64,000 nt of DNA from the NCBI GenBank assembly GCA_035236585.1, contig CP141136.1:26575426-26639425 (forward strand), in the 5' to 3' direction. The translations under genes and the position numbers were made by a program. Positions 49,117-60,144 of this stretch are shown one piece after another. Under the pieces are notes generated by a model that worked only from the letters and a program-made list of their open reading frames with translations, searched no databases and was not told where the DNA came from. How positions within the stretch are numbered: the stretch's first letter is position 1; each line of letters begins with the position of its first letter. Source of the stretch: Warburgia ugandensis. Lineage: Eukaryota > Streptophyta > Magnoliopsida > Canellales > Canellaceae.

Positions 49117-50560
49117 ATGGTATCAAAGCCGGTTCAAACCCAAGGAATGGTTAGAACCCAGATGGAAAGAAACGAAGGAATGGAGAAGGAGATAGAAGGA
49201 GCTAGGGGTGAGATAAGAGACTTGAGGGAAAACATGGGGAGATTACAAATGAATGTAAATGCATTCGGTGAATATCTGGTAGAAATAAGAGAATGGATCA
49301 AGAAATGTCAGAGGAATGTGGAGATTAGCATAGGAATATGGAAGGTGGAAAACCCTCAAATAGTCACAAAAGGAGTTCCTTCTTGCCGAGAGATCATCAC
49401 CATCATGAGTTTCAAGGGAGGAGAATGGATTTGTTGGTGTTCGACAGCCAAGATCCCTATGGTTGGTTATGTCAAGTTGAACGATATTTTCAGGTCAACT
49501 ACATATCCTACGAGGAGAAGATACCAGCAATAGCCATTTACATGGAAGGAGATGCTCTCCATTGGTTTTTGTGGACGGAATCAAGAAATACCTTCAGATC
49601 ATGGGGTTCTTTCTGGTCATCCTTGCTGCATTATTTCTGATCTTCTCAATGGGACAACGATTATGAATCTCTTCTAGCTTTAAGGCAAACCACAAGTGTT
49701 TCCGAGTATCTCCAATTGTTCGAGCTTCTCTCCAGTCACCCGAGTGATCTTTCCAACGATCTGTTGAAGGGAGCCTTCTTGAATGGGCTCTATGAAGATA
49801 TCAAGGCCGAAATAAAATTATTCAAGTATGCATCTTTATATGGGCTTATGGATTTAGCCTACAAAATAGAAGAGAAGAACATGGTGTTGGACCAAACAAA
49901 GGCCCATCCAATTAAATAGGATGCTGGCCCAAGAACAATTGGACCCATCCATGTTCAATCGAAGGGAAGGTTGACGGGAGTATCCTCGCAGGCGTATTTT
50001 GGTAAATCACCCATCTTCTTCCCCAATCATGAGAGAAACAAGGGTTTCCATACGAAAACTAATAAGGAAAAGAATGCTAGCGTACAACTGGCCAAAAAAA
50101 AGGAACCCTTAAGGAAACTCACAGATGCTAAGTTACAACAAAGGAGATCCCAAGGATTATGTTATAGATGTGGTGGGAAATATCCACTGGACCACCGATG
50201 TAAAAATCGACAGTTGCAAGTGCTACTCCTAGCTAACGACGAAGACGATGAGATGGAAATCACTCCGGCAGATAGGGACAACAATAGGACAAGGGATAAC
50301 CAACCTCTAGAGTTATTCCTAAACTGCATTTTGGGTTTTACGACATGAGGCACGATAAAACTAAAGGCACTGATCGAAAAGAAGGAGGTGGTAGTCTTGA
50401 TTGAGAGTGGAGCTTCCCTCAACTTCATCTCCAACCAACTAGTCGAAAAACTCCATTTGACAGTGGACTGATCACATCGATTCAGAGTACAAGTGGGGGA
50501 CTATCACAACAACAAAGGTCAAGGCATCTATTGGTAGATAAAATTGAATCTGCCAAGGAT
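49117..50560 (+). pseudogene. gypsy gag and start of protease, broken
   Basis: N-terminal coiled coil at 49117-49330 (EIEGARGEIRDLRENMGRLQ). A frameshift follows, then the retrotransposon gag domain (LLVFDSQDPYGWLCQVERYF and EGDALHWF near 49430-49570; a shifted piece at 49716-49919 with FLNGLYEDIKAEI). A CCHC knuckle CYRCGGKYPLDHRC lies near 50160. A retropepsin-like start with VVVLIESGASLNFISN lies near 50390, where the active-site D of the usual DSG is E. Several stops, not functional. Confidence 0.85.
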
Positions 50561-50912
50561 CACGGTGGTTCAAGATTTCCACCCTTTGACCCTGGCGGAG
50601 CAGACATGGTCCTGGGGTTAGCATGGCTAGAATACAAAAGATTGGTTGGGGTTGGGCTGAGCTTATTTAGCTCTTCAATCTTGTATCTTACCTTCTTCTT
50701 GATCCTATAAAATTCTTTGTTCAATATGCACTCAGTGGGAGAACTTGGGGGTTGGTTCTAGATAAGAGGATTACATTCATAAATCAAAAAAGACTTTGGC
50801 AAAGAGGGTATAGCGCTTGCCTGACAACACCTGGGAACAAATGGATGTCATTCAGATGTAGTTCCCTGACTTCCACCTTAAGGACAAGGTGGCAGTTTTA
50901 GGAGGGAGGTAT

Positions 50913-51323
50913 TATTAGACAATCAGTTTACTAGTTTTATAATAGAAAGGAGAGTATTGTTAAACAGTTATCTACTAATTTTATAACAGAAAGGATAGGC
51001 TTCTGACAGAAAATAACAGAAAAGAGGACCAAACAGAATTCGATTATGGTAGGGAGGAAGAATATCTGGCAGAGGGGGAGAAATAAAATAAAGGAAGGGA
51101 AATCAAGAGGGGAGGGGAAGGACTAGTAGAAGGAAGGAAGAGTGGGAGGATCTAGCTCCTTGAAAGGCTAGAATTCTGTAATACTGGAACTTTGTACAAG
51201 AAACTAGTATATGTACAATTCGCTAAGTTGAATCTACCATTTTGCTCATTTGTAATTGAAAAGCTTGTACTTGATTCTTTCATTGATAATTGCTATCAAT
51301 TGATGAATTAGTTGAGTCTATCA
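50913..51323 (+). repeat. 3' LTR of the gypsy element
   Basis: 411 bases, near copy of the 5' LTR with about two dozen differences by eye. Confidence 0.9.
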
Positions 51324-52148
51324 GAATGCCAAGAAGCCTTTGATGGTTAGGAGATTACTAATGCCAAGAAGCCTTTGAGGTCATCCAAGTCTGTGAAGAA
51401 AGTGATTGGAGTTTTTCAATGATGAGAGTCATGGGAGTTCCCAGACTTACTTTACACCACCTAAAGAGTCATTTGCAGGTTTCCTTTGTTTTAGAAAAAC
51501 CTGGTCATATATCATTTCTCAAACACTTTAAATGGCAGTAGTAATTTGTCAATTGATTGGTGTCGATACCAATGGTGATTATAGAGTGCCATATCGACAT
51601 AGCTTTGATCATAGTTTTGATCACATATAATTTCTATAGCATATTTGATTTTAGGCATTAACAGATAATGAACAGCACTCATCATTCCATTCAAGAATTG
51701 AACACTGATACTTTAAAAAATTGTCATATCCACATAGCAGAAATTGTAAGATTATCAGTGAAGAACATTGCCAGCTGTAATAGATGATGCAGATTGATTT
51801 ATGGCCAACTTAATTTCCAAATTAGATCATTTGCCTATATTTGTACCAATAAGAATGTTATGAAATTAGAACTTCCAGAATTGATAATTTTTTCAAAGAG
51901 ATAATTACCATGTCAGCAAAGACATTTGTATTAATGAAAAAGTGCCTTCCACAAACGAGATCATGTAAGAAAATGAGGCAAACCAAGATAAATCCATTGG
52001 CTTTTTATTAAAGATTGCACAACAACATATTAAAGTGCGAATATCAAGGGTCTCTATACCAGAAACTAGGGTTGACAAAGTATTAAAATCAAGGGTGTCA
52101 ATACCAATTAGGTTGGAGGTGTAGGGTGTTGATATATCAGAGAATGAG
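51324..52148. other. Spacer between gypsy and Harbinger elements
   Basis: Contains AATGCCAAGAAGCCTTTGA twice near 51325-51390. No gene was seen. Confidence 0.4.
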
Positions 52149-52151
52149 TAA

Positions 52152-52192
52152 GGGGGTTTATTTAATGGCATATGTTTAACGTTTTTGCTGGC
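52152..52192 (+). repeat. Left terminal inverted repeat of the Harbinger element
   Basis: Pairs with 63575-63617. The first 24 positions differ from the other end by one base and one G. TAA lies immediately outside. Confidence 0.9.
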
Positions 52193-52345
52193 ATATCTCC
52201 TGTGATATCTCCTGCGATATCTTGTGTGATATCTGAGATATGTGGCATTTATTCTGTGATATCTTGTGTGATATCTGAGATATGTGTCATTTGTTCTGTG
52301 ATATTTTTGGTGATATCTTTGGTGATATTTGAAATATGTATGTGA
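52190..52345. repeat. Left subterminal repeats, about 42-bp period
   Basis: GTGATATCT(G)AGATATGTG(G/T)CATTT.TTCT-type units recur with a 42-base period, full of GATATC and AGATATG words. In reverse translation the same 14-residue pattern repeats, confirming the period. They are likely transposase or Myb-protein binding sites, by position. Confidence 0.75.
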
Positions 52346-53879
52346 ATTGCATGCCAAAGTCTCTGCTAATGGACCTTACATGTATCATGTAAATACTCAT
52401 ATGACATACTCTTGCTCTTTAGAGGAAATCTAGAAGAATGCCACTCTTAGATGTTATGAAGAAGTGACTAGGCAAAGATTTAACATGCAAAAAATTTCAT
52501 TGATGGGTGCTAAAGTTAAAAATGATTTCTTACATCAATGTGCACTGTGCATAACACGTGTCATCTTTTGATCCTGGTTTGGGTAGGTCGTGGTCCACAA
52601 GTATCACAAAGATATTTTAAATTTTTTAAGCCATCCATTTGACATCCCAGAGCATGGTGAATAAATTTCATCATACTTGTGAATGATTTAGAATTAAAGG
52701 ATTTGTTGATTTTAAACTAGAGAGGCTCCCTCAAATATTTCAATGGCCTTTCCACTTAATTAGAAAGAAAAAGAAAAATCTTTGGTTCACTCGGGTTCTT
52801 CGCTACCAAAATCCATCTTCACAATTGGAAAAACAAAATGAACCCAGATATTTCTGTTACTAAAATCACATCTTCAACCTAGAGAATAATTGTTCAACTA
52901 TGACACTTTAAGAGTGAAAGAAAATTTTGGTAAAATTTTATACACGGATTTTTATTTATCTTTCTTATCAGCTAGGCAATGGAGTATAGTGGCGGCACTA
53001 TGGAAGCATACAAATCCCAGGCCATGCTAGATAAAGTAAGGAGAGACTCCTCGCCTGATATTTGGGTTTCCTTTTGTTCTTAGACTAGCATCTAATTAGT
53101 GGATTTTCTTGGCAGATAAAGTAAGGAGAGACTAGCATCTAAATTAAAGGAGTTCTGGTTTGAAGTTTTCTTTGCAACAATAGGCATGAAAAGCATTTTA
53201 ACTCTTTGTTGACATGAGCAAATAATATCATTTTCCAAATCAAAGAATAAGTTGGTCTTTGTGCTATCTGTTCTAAACTATTACTTTTTCCAATTTTTTA
53301 TCAGTTCTTCAGAAGCTTCATGTATGTCCAGTATATGTGGAACTAACTGTTCTTTCTGTAGACATGTACTTTCAGAAGAGGGATGTACCATCCAGTTATA
53401 TAGTCCCTATCATTTGGACCTCTACTTCAGTTGCAACTGAAATTTTTTAACTCGGTGATATGATAAGACACTATATGTTCCACTTTAGTTTGGTCACCCT
53501 ACCATACACATTCCTTGCCAGACATAGACCTCCTCACCTTGTAGATTCTATTCATTCAATCATGACTTGCAAAGGCAATAGAAGACTGTTAGTGAAACAT
53601 CTAGCAAGCCCTCCTTCATTAGAGGCTAATGAATTCACTTATACGATCTAGCAGCCCACTGGATTTGTACAATGATCCAAGTCACCAAGTAATGCATTTT
53701 CCCAGTCCATCACAAGCAACATTCTTATTGCAGATACAACTCATTGTATGTAGTAAAACAACCATAAAAGAGAAATAACTACAATATAATATTGTATGAG
53801 AAACATTTGGACAAGATCACATCCATGGACTCAGATCACATCTTCAAGCTCGTGCAACTGTCATATCCATCTGAATTTA
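52346..53879. other. Non-coding interior of the Harbinger element, left part
   Basis: AT-rich. Frames at 53252-53440 and 53460-53651 show no recognised domain, though the transporter fragment to the right suggests that more captured sequence could lie here. Confidence 0.4.
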
Positions 53880-54250
53880 GTCTATGTTGCTTCAGAAGTT
53901 AGATGACAACCTGGATCTCATACACGCCCACACTGTCACAGGTATCCTGGACGGGGCTCTTACAAGATTGTATGTGCATCCGACGCTCTGCAATCCGTTC
54001 TTAACAGCAACCAACTCCAAAGGAGATTTGATGGAGGCACAAGTGGCATGCAGTCCCTGAAGCAGATGGTTGGTACAAGTTTCATAATTGGTTGGAATGT
54101 TATGGCTGCATCAATTATTCTATTAATTGTAAGAGTGTTCATACGCTAAGAATGCCAGAAGATTATCTTGTAATTGGGATGAAGGTGCTTGAGAAGACGA
54201 GGCATATGCTCTAGCCAGTCAAGGAGAAAAGTGTGGTTCTAAAATACACT
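53880..54250 (+). pseudogene. AMT2-type ammonium transporter C-terminal fragment
   Basis: Plus-strand reading in order: LQKLDDNLDLIHAHTVTGIL, matching the family's LQKVDDTLGVFHTHAVAGLL, then DGALTRLYVHPTLCNPFLTA, a frameshift, GGTSGMQSLKQMVGTSFIIG with WNVMAASIIL, matching the GGVQF.KQM.GA.FIIGWNVV transmembrane helix, another shift, then LRMPEDYLVIG and EDEAYALA. AMT2 proteins carry ammonium across the plasma membrane. Only the last part of the gene is present and it is broken. It lies inside the transposon, on the strand opposite to the transposase. Confidence 0.75.
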
Positions 54251-54417
54251 ACCTCCCAAAATGGGATCGAACTCCTCAGAAGTTGATTCCATGAGGTCTA
54301 AAGACCTTGCAATGCAAACAGAATTGTTTTACTAGAAAAAGCAATGCCCTGTTCAATAACACAAATGGAGACCATTAAATAGTGGAAAGAGAAATTGGGG
54401 AACTGAAGAGATTGCAT
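54251..54417. other. Interior of the Harbinger element
   Basis: No feature seen. Confidence 0.35.
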
Positions 54418-54482
54418 GCATAGTCAACACAAAAAGGGCAGCCCCGATGCACAAAGCTCCAGTGTATGCATAGGCAACACAA
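54418..54482 (-). mobile_element. Short Au-type SINE 3' fragment with target-site duplication
   Basis: The body is about 54433-54467 (AGGGCAGCCCCGATGCACAA, then AGCTCC). It is flanked by GCATAGTCAACACAA (54418-54432) and GCATAGGCAACACAA (54468-54482), 14 of 15 identical. It landed inside the Harbinger element. Confidence 0.75.
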
Positions 54483-56510
54483 CTGGAGCAAAAAAATACA
54501 TAAACATATGTACAATAATCATCACTGTTAGACAGAACTTTACTCTAAACATATGGGTGCCTCTACTAGAGCAAAAATAAGTAGTTGTGGAAGCATACAG
54601 ATTATTTAATTCTGTTCATAATGTACATATACTTTTTCGGACAAACCACACCATCTAAGAAAGTTATGCTAAACAAATTGTTCTCAATCCTCAGTTACTT
54701 TTACAGACACTGGTTTTGCAAGTGGAGCAGTGAGGCTTCCTGTTCTAGACTCAAACGTCTCTCATTGCGTAGTCACGGATACTGCATTGCTAGTACCACT
54801 GAATGGATTGGAGTTTCTCACCTTTAAGATGTCAAGTGTTGCTACATAAGTTGAGGAACATCATGCAAATAATAGAACTATTTAGAACATAAATACATGC
54901 ATTCTGAATTTTGGAGGCAAAAATATTGTTCAATCTCAAAAGAAATTTTTTTTTTACAAGCATGTTGAATTCACATTCATACTATGAGTATGTGGAAGGT
55001 CTCTTAAGTGAATAACAAATAAGAAACAACAGCTAAAGGTACCTAGAGAAATAACAGTTGAAGAAAAATGGAAAATTTTCAAAAAAATCACACAAATAAC
55101 AATGATATATAAAAGTAATGATGGATGGCAGAAAGATGTTTACACAATCGACCTTAATATTTCTTAAATTATGTGCTGACCTGTATCATAAGATGTAATT
55201 CACATTCTTGAAACTGGCTTTAGTCAATAAGGCAGCTTTTTATAAAGTAGATAGATTTATCTTCATATCTCCATATCTGACCTCCAGGGCACTGATAGCA
55301 ATAGTTTAAAACTATACATTTAGGTATGGCATCAAAGGATTGAATATGGACCTGACTATTGCTACATTGCCAGAATTTTCCATAGAAAGAAACAACTAAG
55401 CTCATAGAGGTAAGGGGAGAGTGTAGGTTTAGTTAGGCAGTTGGTTCCATAGAAATGTCTTCAGCTTCAACATTAGAAGCAAAAATTGCCTATTTCTACA
55501 CCATTAAAGGAGGTTGCAGCCAATAAAAAGACTTCTAATTTTACTATTAGATAAAAAAGAGAAGCATAGAATAAAAATCTAGATATGCCATTATGCAAGC
55601 TACTTGACAAGTAACAAATGTCAAGAACCAGATAGACTTCCAAATGTGAAGGTACCCAATCAAAGAAATAACAATAACCATTATAATGCAAAAGAGCAAA
55701 AGGAGAATGTTGAACAGTTAATATTTTTATTCATCTGTTTTATAGTTTTGCTCAAGAAACTAATAGAGACTGTGACAGTAGAGCAGTACAAAAAACTTAT
55801 GAATGAGTAGATAAAATTTTGTTTATCTTCCCTCACTGAGTCGTTGAGAACTGCAAGTATCCATCTGTTCATTGTAGATGTTCCATCACTTAATCGTCCT
55901 CTCAAAAGTGTGCCATTGAAAATGTCTACAGAAAATCCCAAACATGTGCCGTTAAATGAGCTTAATCATAGAGAAATTAGCTAAACTGAATACGGTTAAA
56001 GACATAAGGTTAAAGAAATAATATAAACTTGTAAGATAACATGGCTGAAGCAATACAAACATGAAAATAAATGAAGACTGATTACATAACTGCAGAGGTT
56101 CATGAACAAACCAAACCTTCTATAACTCAACGGAGCCCAATAGACCATAAAATCATCTGTCTGTCTTTAATTTGTCAAAAGAGCTTAATGACGGAGAAAT
56201 AAGCTAAACTGAATAAATTCAATAATGATCCATTAGCTCCAAAGATATAAGGTTAAAGAAATAATAGAAACTTGTATTCAATCAGAAAGACAGTACCACC
56301 TTACTTGGATTCAACTTCCTCTCTCAACCATGACAAAGACCCCAATATGAACTTTATAGCATCGAACCAATCAACATCCATACGGTCACACACACTCAAA
56401 TACGTTATATGAGATACAAAAATTACCAAAATGTAGACATTGTTGCATTTCGCAATTAGAAGGTAGATTACTACAAGCAAAAGTTATTGCATGAAAGTTA
56501 GAAGATAAGT
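54483..56510. other. Non-coding interior of the Harbinger element, middle part
   Basis: A TAAGGTTAAAGAAATAAT.(T/G)AAACTTGTA block with a TTAG.TAAACTGAATA block is present near 55960-56035 and 56175-56275. A further GAAGACTGATTACATAACTGCAG block is shared by 56073 and 60908. The plus frame at 54585-54827 and minus frame at 55681-55941 have no recognised family. Confidence 0.4.
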
Positions 56511-56903
56511 TTACATAAACAAAGGCACAATCACAAGCATGAGCATTACAAGTACAAGTCCACCAAGGACATATGCTACTACATTAAATGATGAGGAGGG
56601 GACATTAAATACAAGGGAGACACGGTCGCAGCCTCCATCTTGTAGTGCAATAGTGGGTGTCGACACCACATGTTGATCGAATCCCCCATCCCACTGTTCC
56701 CGTTGGCGCATTGTCATCCCAATTAGTGGTAAGGGTGGTAACTCAACCAACATGTACTCATCAAGCCACATAAACCATCTTGTATGTTGTTCGTTTGCAG
56801 GACAACGTAAGTACCACTTGCCACGATTGGGCTTTGACTGTACTTGGAGCAACAGCATAAGCCCTCGGCCGCATGCACATAAGGGGTAAGGGTTTTCCTC
56901 CAT
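56511..56903 (-). CDS. GRF-type zinc-finger protein with C-terminal membrane segment
   Basis: An intact 130-codon frame. Residues 9-50 hold a GRF-type finger: CACGRG near 9, NRGKWYLRCP near 26, and RWFMWLDEY near 42. The middle is low in motifs. The last 25 residues, from about VVAYVLGGLVLVMLM to the end, form one strong membrane span close to the C-terminus (tail-anchored layout). GRF fingers bind single-stranded or structured nucleic acid in other proteins. It lies about 220 bases downstream of the transposase on the same strand, inside the transposon limits. No stop or shift, unlike its two neighbours. Its role in the element is unknown. The ATG has no longer in-frame upstream alternative that I could see. 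Confidence 0.7.
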   Translation of the reverse strand: MEENPYPLCACGRGLMLLLQVQSKPNRGKWYLRCPANEQHTRWFMWLDEYMLVELPPLPLIGMTMRQREQWDGGFDQHVVSTPTIALQDGGCDRVSLVFNVPSSSFNVVAYVLGGLVLVMLMLVIVPLFM

Positions 56904-57126
56904 TCCTGTAATAAGATATCATGTGCATATATTTTGCACTATTAGCAATATATACAATTCATATAAACATTCACGCATCAATTAAGTGAAGCAGTCAAGT
57001 AAGGCATCCTAAAACAAAGTTTAATACACCATTTTTTGGCACATTAACGCACATCTACTGGTTATTTCTATGAACATAATCAAACCATAGTTTGTGTGCT
57101 ATGGAAGCACGCCAAGTAGCAGCATC
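56904..57126. other. Spacer between GRF gene and transposase
   Basis: Could hold the GRF promoter and transposase terminator. No motif was pinned down. Confidence 0.4.
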
Positions 57127-58300
57127 TCAACGAGCGGCCTCCTGGGTAGGGTGCATCGACGTGCTTTGTGAATTGTTTGTGCTCATCATGAGTGTTTGTA
57201 AGCCCTGCAGCTCCATCTCATCCTGATGCAGCACATGCATACCGGCATTCACCCTCTCCAAGTTTACATCAACGACAATTTCATCCTCAGAATCAGTGTT
57301 GAAATTGCAGCTGTCATTGTCATTGGAGATTGGAGACTTAGAATTGTCTCCCATCTCCTCAGCCAAACACAGATCGTCAACGCGTTCCTGGAGCATAAAA
57401 TTGTGCAGCGCACATAATGCTTTGACAAGATTAACTTGTGTCCTAATAGGAAAGGGAGGCTCAGTCTTGAGAATGAGAAATCTGGCCTTTAGAACACCAA
57501 ATGTTCTTTCTATTACGTTCCATAACTGTGCATGTCGAAGGTTGAATAACTCCCCGACATTTTGTGGTTGCTGCATTCCCTAGGCAAACTCCTTTAGATG
57601 ATACCTAGTCTTTCGATACGGGGCAAGAAATTGTTGCCTATTTGCGTAACCACCGTCAACCAAGTAGTATTTCCCTGTAACATAAGCGCATTAGCGATTA
57701 AGGCCTAAAATGTAAACACAAAATGGATTTACTGTCAGGAATTGTCAATTGTGCTCCTCGTCTTGTAAGTGCCTCTTTCAGAACAGCAGCGTCATGTGCA
57801 GACCCCTCAAAGCCAGCAAGCACGTATGTGAACTACATGTCAAAATTGCAACATGCAAGAACATTTTGTGCAATGAATCCTTTCCTGGTACGCCACTTTG
57901 ACGATTCACGTGGACCCAAGCCATAAACCCTAACAGGTATCAGTGTCCCATCTGCAGCTCCAATGCAACCCTGTCAATAGTAGGGGCATTGAATGTTATG
58001 TCTTCAATGTCCCAATCTATTGTATTGAAGACTACAAAATACAGATATGGTTACCATGAAATGATTGTCTTTCTAGTAATTGTTTGAAATCTCTGGGTGG
58101 TCCTTCATTGCATGCGGAGCCATAAGGCGACCATACAACTGTAAGATTGCACGAAGAACTTTATGAAAGTTGGTACTAATGGTGTAAGTGGACCTAAATA
58201 GATCCTTCGTGGCTGGTTCGTACCTTGAGTCTTGTCCGACAATCATTAAAAATGTTGCCACCATCTCCTCCACTGTCACCCAGCGGGTACTCGATAAGAG
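57127..58300 (-). pseudogene. PIF/Harbinger DDE transposase (DDE_Tnp_4), broken by TAG stops
   Basis: Exons by GT/AG and phase: about 58300-58055, 57970-57733, 57674-57127. Exon 1 has VEEMVATFLMIVGQDSRYEP, the usual N-terminal helix region. Exon 2 opens GCIGAADGTLIPV (first catalytic Asp) and has SKWRTRKGFIAQNVLA and AHDAAVL. Exon 3 opens KYYLVDGGYAN (second Asp) and continues LFNLRHAQLWNVIERTFGVL (Glu). The DDE triad is present. In-frame TAG stops occur at 58075-58073, 57835-57833 and 57582-57580. The N-terminus before 58300 is not resolved. The family cuts and pastes elements at TWA sites. This copy cannot make full-length enzyme without readthrough. Confidence 0.88.
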
Positions 58301-58919
58301 TCAGGTGTTTTGGAAAATATTAACCAACTTAGTAAACTGGAACTAATGCATTCTATTCAATTTTTGGAATCTCGGCTCAGTTTCTTCATAAACTAACCAA
58401 AATTCCTCGTAACGTCAAGTAGTGGACGCGGCCTTTGCACATGCAGCGTAGCATCCTCCTCAAATTGTATAACATGTCTTAGTACGTGTGATGGGCCGTG
58501 CTTACCACATTATTCACTTCACAAATTACTTCTTTGTTACATGTAGCGCTGCATTGTCCCTCTTCTGCCATTGCCTTATATTATTGCACATGAAACCTGT
58601 ATTATCATATGTGGAAATTTTGGCAAAGTCTTAATTGTTTGTTGTGTCAGTGCACAGTGTATGCATATAAAGCGTTACACCTAATAATCAACTTTTACAA
58701 CCATAAAAAATTTAAATTGTAATATGCATATTACAACATCATCTATATAGAATTAAATGTTCAAATCATATTAAGGCAGCATAATAACCATTCAAATAAT
58801 TAAATATTCATAGCCTCAATGTATATGTCTAACCATAATAATTATGGCCTATAGAGGTCCAATATAAATACACACCAAATATATTGAACTAAAATAGTTT
58901 CTCTGCAAACAGCAAACAC
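58301..58919. other. Spacer or unresolved transposase N-terminus
   Basis: The minus strand has short protein-like pieces near 58390-58410 (EEFWLVYEETEPRFQKL), which look like the start of a PIF transposase, but frame cannot be followed. The rest is AT-rich. Confidence 0.4.
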
Positions 58920-60091
58920 CTACAAGTGCATCCTAACATATAAGAGTTGTCTATCCTGTGACCAACGAGCAAAACCCTCCCTGAAGCCTATGTCCATTTT
59001 TTGGAGAATACTATATGCTTTAACCTTTTCCATCTCGATTAGACCCTCCAAAGAATCCAATGCAGTCATCCACAAGGAGTTGTCTATGCCTGCAAGTCGT
59101 TCCAACCTTGATATAATAGAAGGATAAATGAATGGAGGAGGATCATTGCATGTTGAGGATGATGATTGAGCAGCTTGCTTCCCTTTTCTCCTCGCATGGC
59201 ATGGGGTAACAGTCTTAGAGGAGGGAATTGAGGATGAGGTTGTGGAGGTATCTTGGCGTATAGGGCGTTGTGAAAGGTTTTCAAATGGAGATTACACGTG
59301 CAATCCATCAGTGTCCCCTTCAGCTTCCTCCCCATAATATGGGCCCTGGGGGTAAAATGCATCAACATCCACATTTGACATGTGTGGTATGTATACTTCC
59401 TCAACTAGGGGTGTATATTGACTGCCAACCACTCTTGATTCATGGAGTCCATCTTCTACAAATTATTGATCCCTGAGAAAAATTCTCCAGTGGCAATGCT
59501 CCCCCCAAACACCGTCTCCAGGTGCTCATAATTCCATAAATTCCTCCCAAATAAGCATCGAGCTTCTGGATTTGACTGTACATACACAAACATTCGTAAA
59601 TACATTGTAAAGATGACGTATATTATTATAGAAATGGTGTGCTACATTACCTAGAGGTGGGTGTTCATGACCTTTGGAGTTGTAAGGAAGCAATTTCTCT
59701 ATGCATCCCACCCTAATCCTGAGTCTCCATTCCTTAACTTTGCAAGTGTCATGTACTTGCTTTTGAAAAGTCGTATTTTGATATTCAATTGCTTCATGGT
59801 TAAATCAACTTGAAATTGCTCTTTGAAGTGAACCAACAATTCCCTAATCACCACACCCTTTGGCATACCCCCTGTTGCAATGATTCTCCCCTCTATGATT
59901 TCATCATAAAGTGTTTCGAGGATAAAGTCCTCTTGTTCCTTAGTCCATTTATTATATAGTCCCTTGTCTCCATCACCAATGTTTTTAGACACACTATCCA
60001 TATGTTCGCCATGAACAGGACTAGGTGTTATAAAGACTCTCTCTTTTATTTTGCACGGCATCTGAAAAATGTGTCCAATATAACATACCAA
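58920..60091 (-). pseudogene. Harbinger ORF1: Myb/SANT-like DNA-binding protein, broken
   Basis: Exon 1 (60091-59651) contains the Myb/SANT-like domain (about residues 47-128): KWTKEQEDFILETLYDEI, FQVDLTMKQLNIKIRLFKSK and SGLGWD. After a 75-nt GT/AG intron (59650-59576), exon 2 continues SNPEARCLFGRNLWNYEHLE and TVFGGSIATGEFF, the usual second half. Then a Ser/Thr-rich linker leads to a C-terminal helical part (LERLAGIDNSLWMTALDSLE) ending at 58920. TAG at 59701-59699 and 59653-59651 and TAA at 59294-59292 interrupt it, and at least one shift lies near 59455. In this family the Myb-like protein brings the transposase to the element ends. Confidence 0.82.
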
Positions 60092-60144
60092 TAAGAGGAT
60101 GTATAAAAATAATATATTTGAAGTATCAATGTATGGATGATAGG

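Larger units (their letters stand above)
48704..51323 (+). mobile_element. Ty3/gypsy LTR retrotransposon with almost all of pol deleted
   Basis: The LTRs are 48704-49115 and 50913-51323, close to 411 bases each and very similar. They start TGTTAGATAATC (mutated to TATTAGACAATC in the 3' copy) and end GAGTCTATCA. A primer-binding site TGGTATCAAAGCC follows two bases after the 5' LTR, and a purine tract AGGAGGGAGG precedes the 3' LTR. Inside are gag, a CCHC knuckle and the start of the protease. Then the sequence jumps to a TWEQ...FPDFHLKDKVAVLGG C-terminal end, so RT, RNase H and integrase core are missing. No perfect target duplication: GAACA on the left and GAATG on the right share only three bases. 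Confidence 0.9.

Noticed and set aside
48699-51328. 5-bp target duplication of the gypsy element
   Set aside because: Left GAACA and right GAATG match at only three positions, so I did not annotate a duplication.
52200-52345. Possible CRISPR-like array
   Set aside because: Period and palindromic words look array-like, but units have no unique spacers, and the context is a plant transposon end.
51905-52357. 150-codon minus frame with repeated RYHTRYHR pattern
   Set aside because: It is the 42-bp left subterminal array translated, running across the transposon end into flank; not a protein gene.
55681-55941. 86-codon minus frame in the Harbinger interior
   Set aside because: No family features, hydrophobic tail encoded by T-rich sequence; probably chance.
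59084-59404. 106-codon minus frame
   Set aside because: Wrong frame of Harbinger ORF1; the adjacent frame reads VEEVYIPHMSNVDVDAFYPQ and joins the C-terminal helix region.
59526-59711. Frameshift at the end of the Myb domain
   Set aside because: I first read a shift because another frame is open here, but the original frame with two TAG stops joins exon 2 in phase and matches the family, so stops rather than a shift are the better reading.
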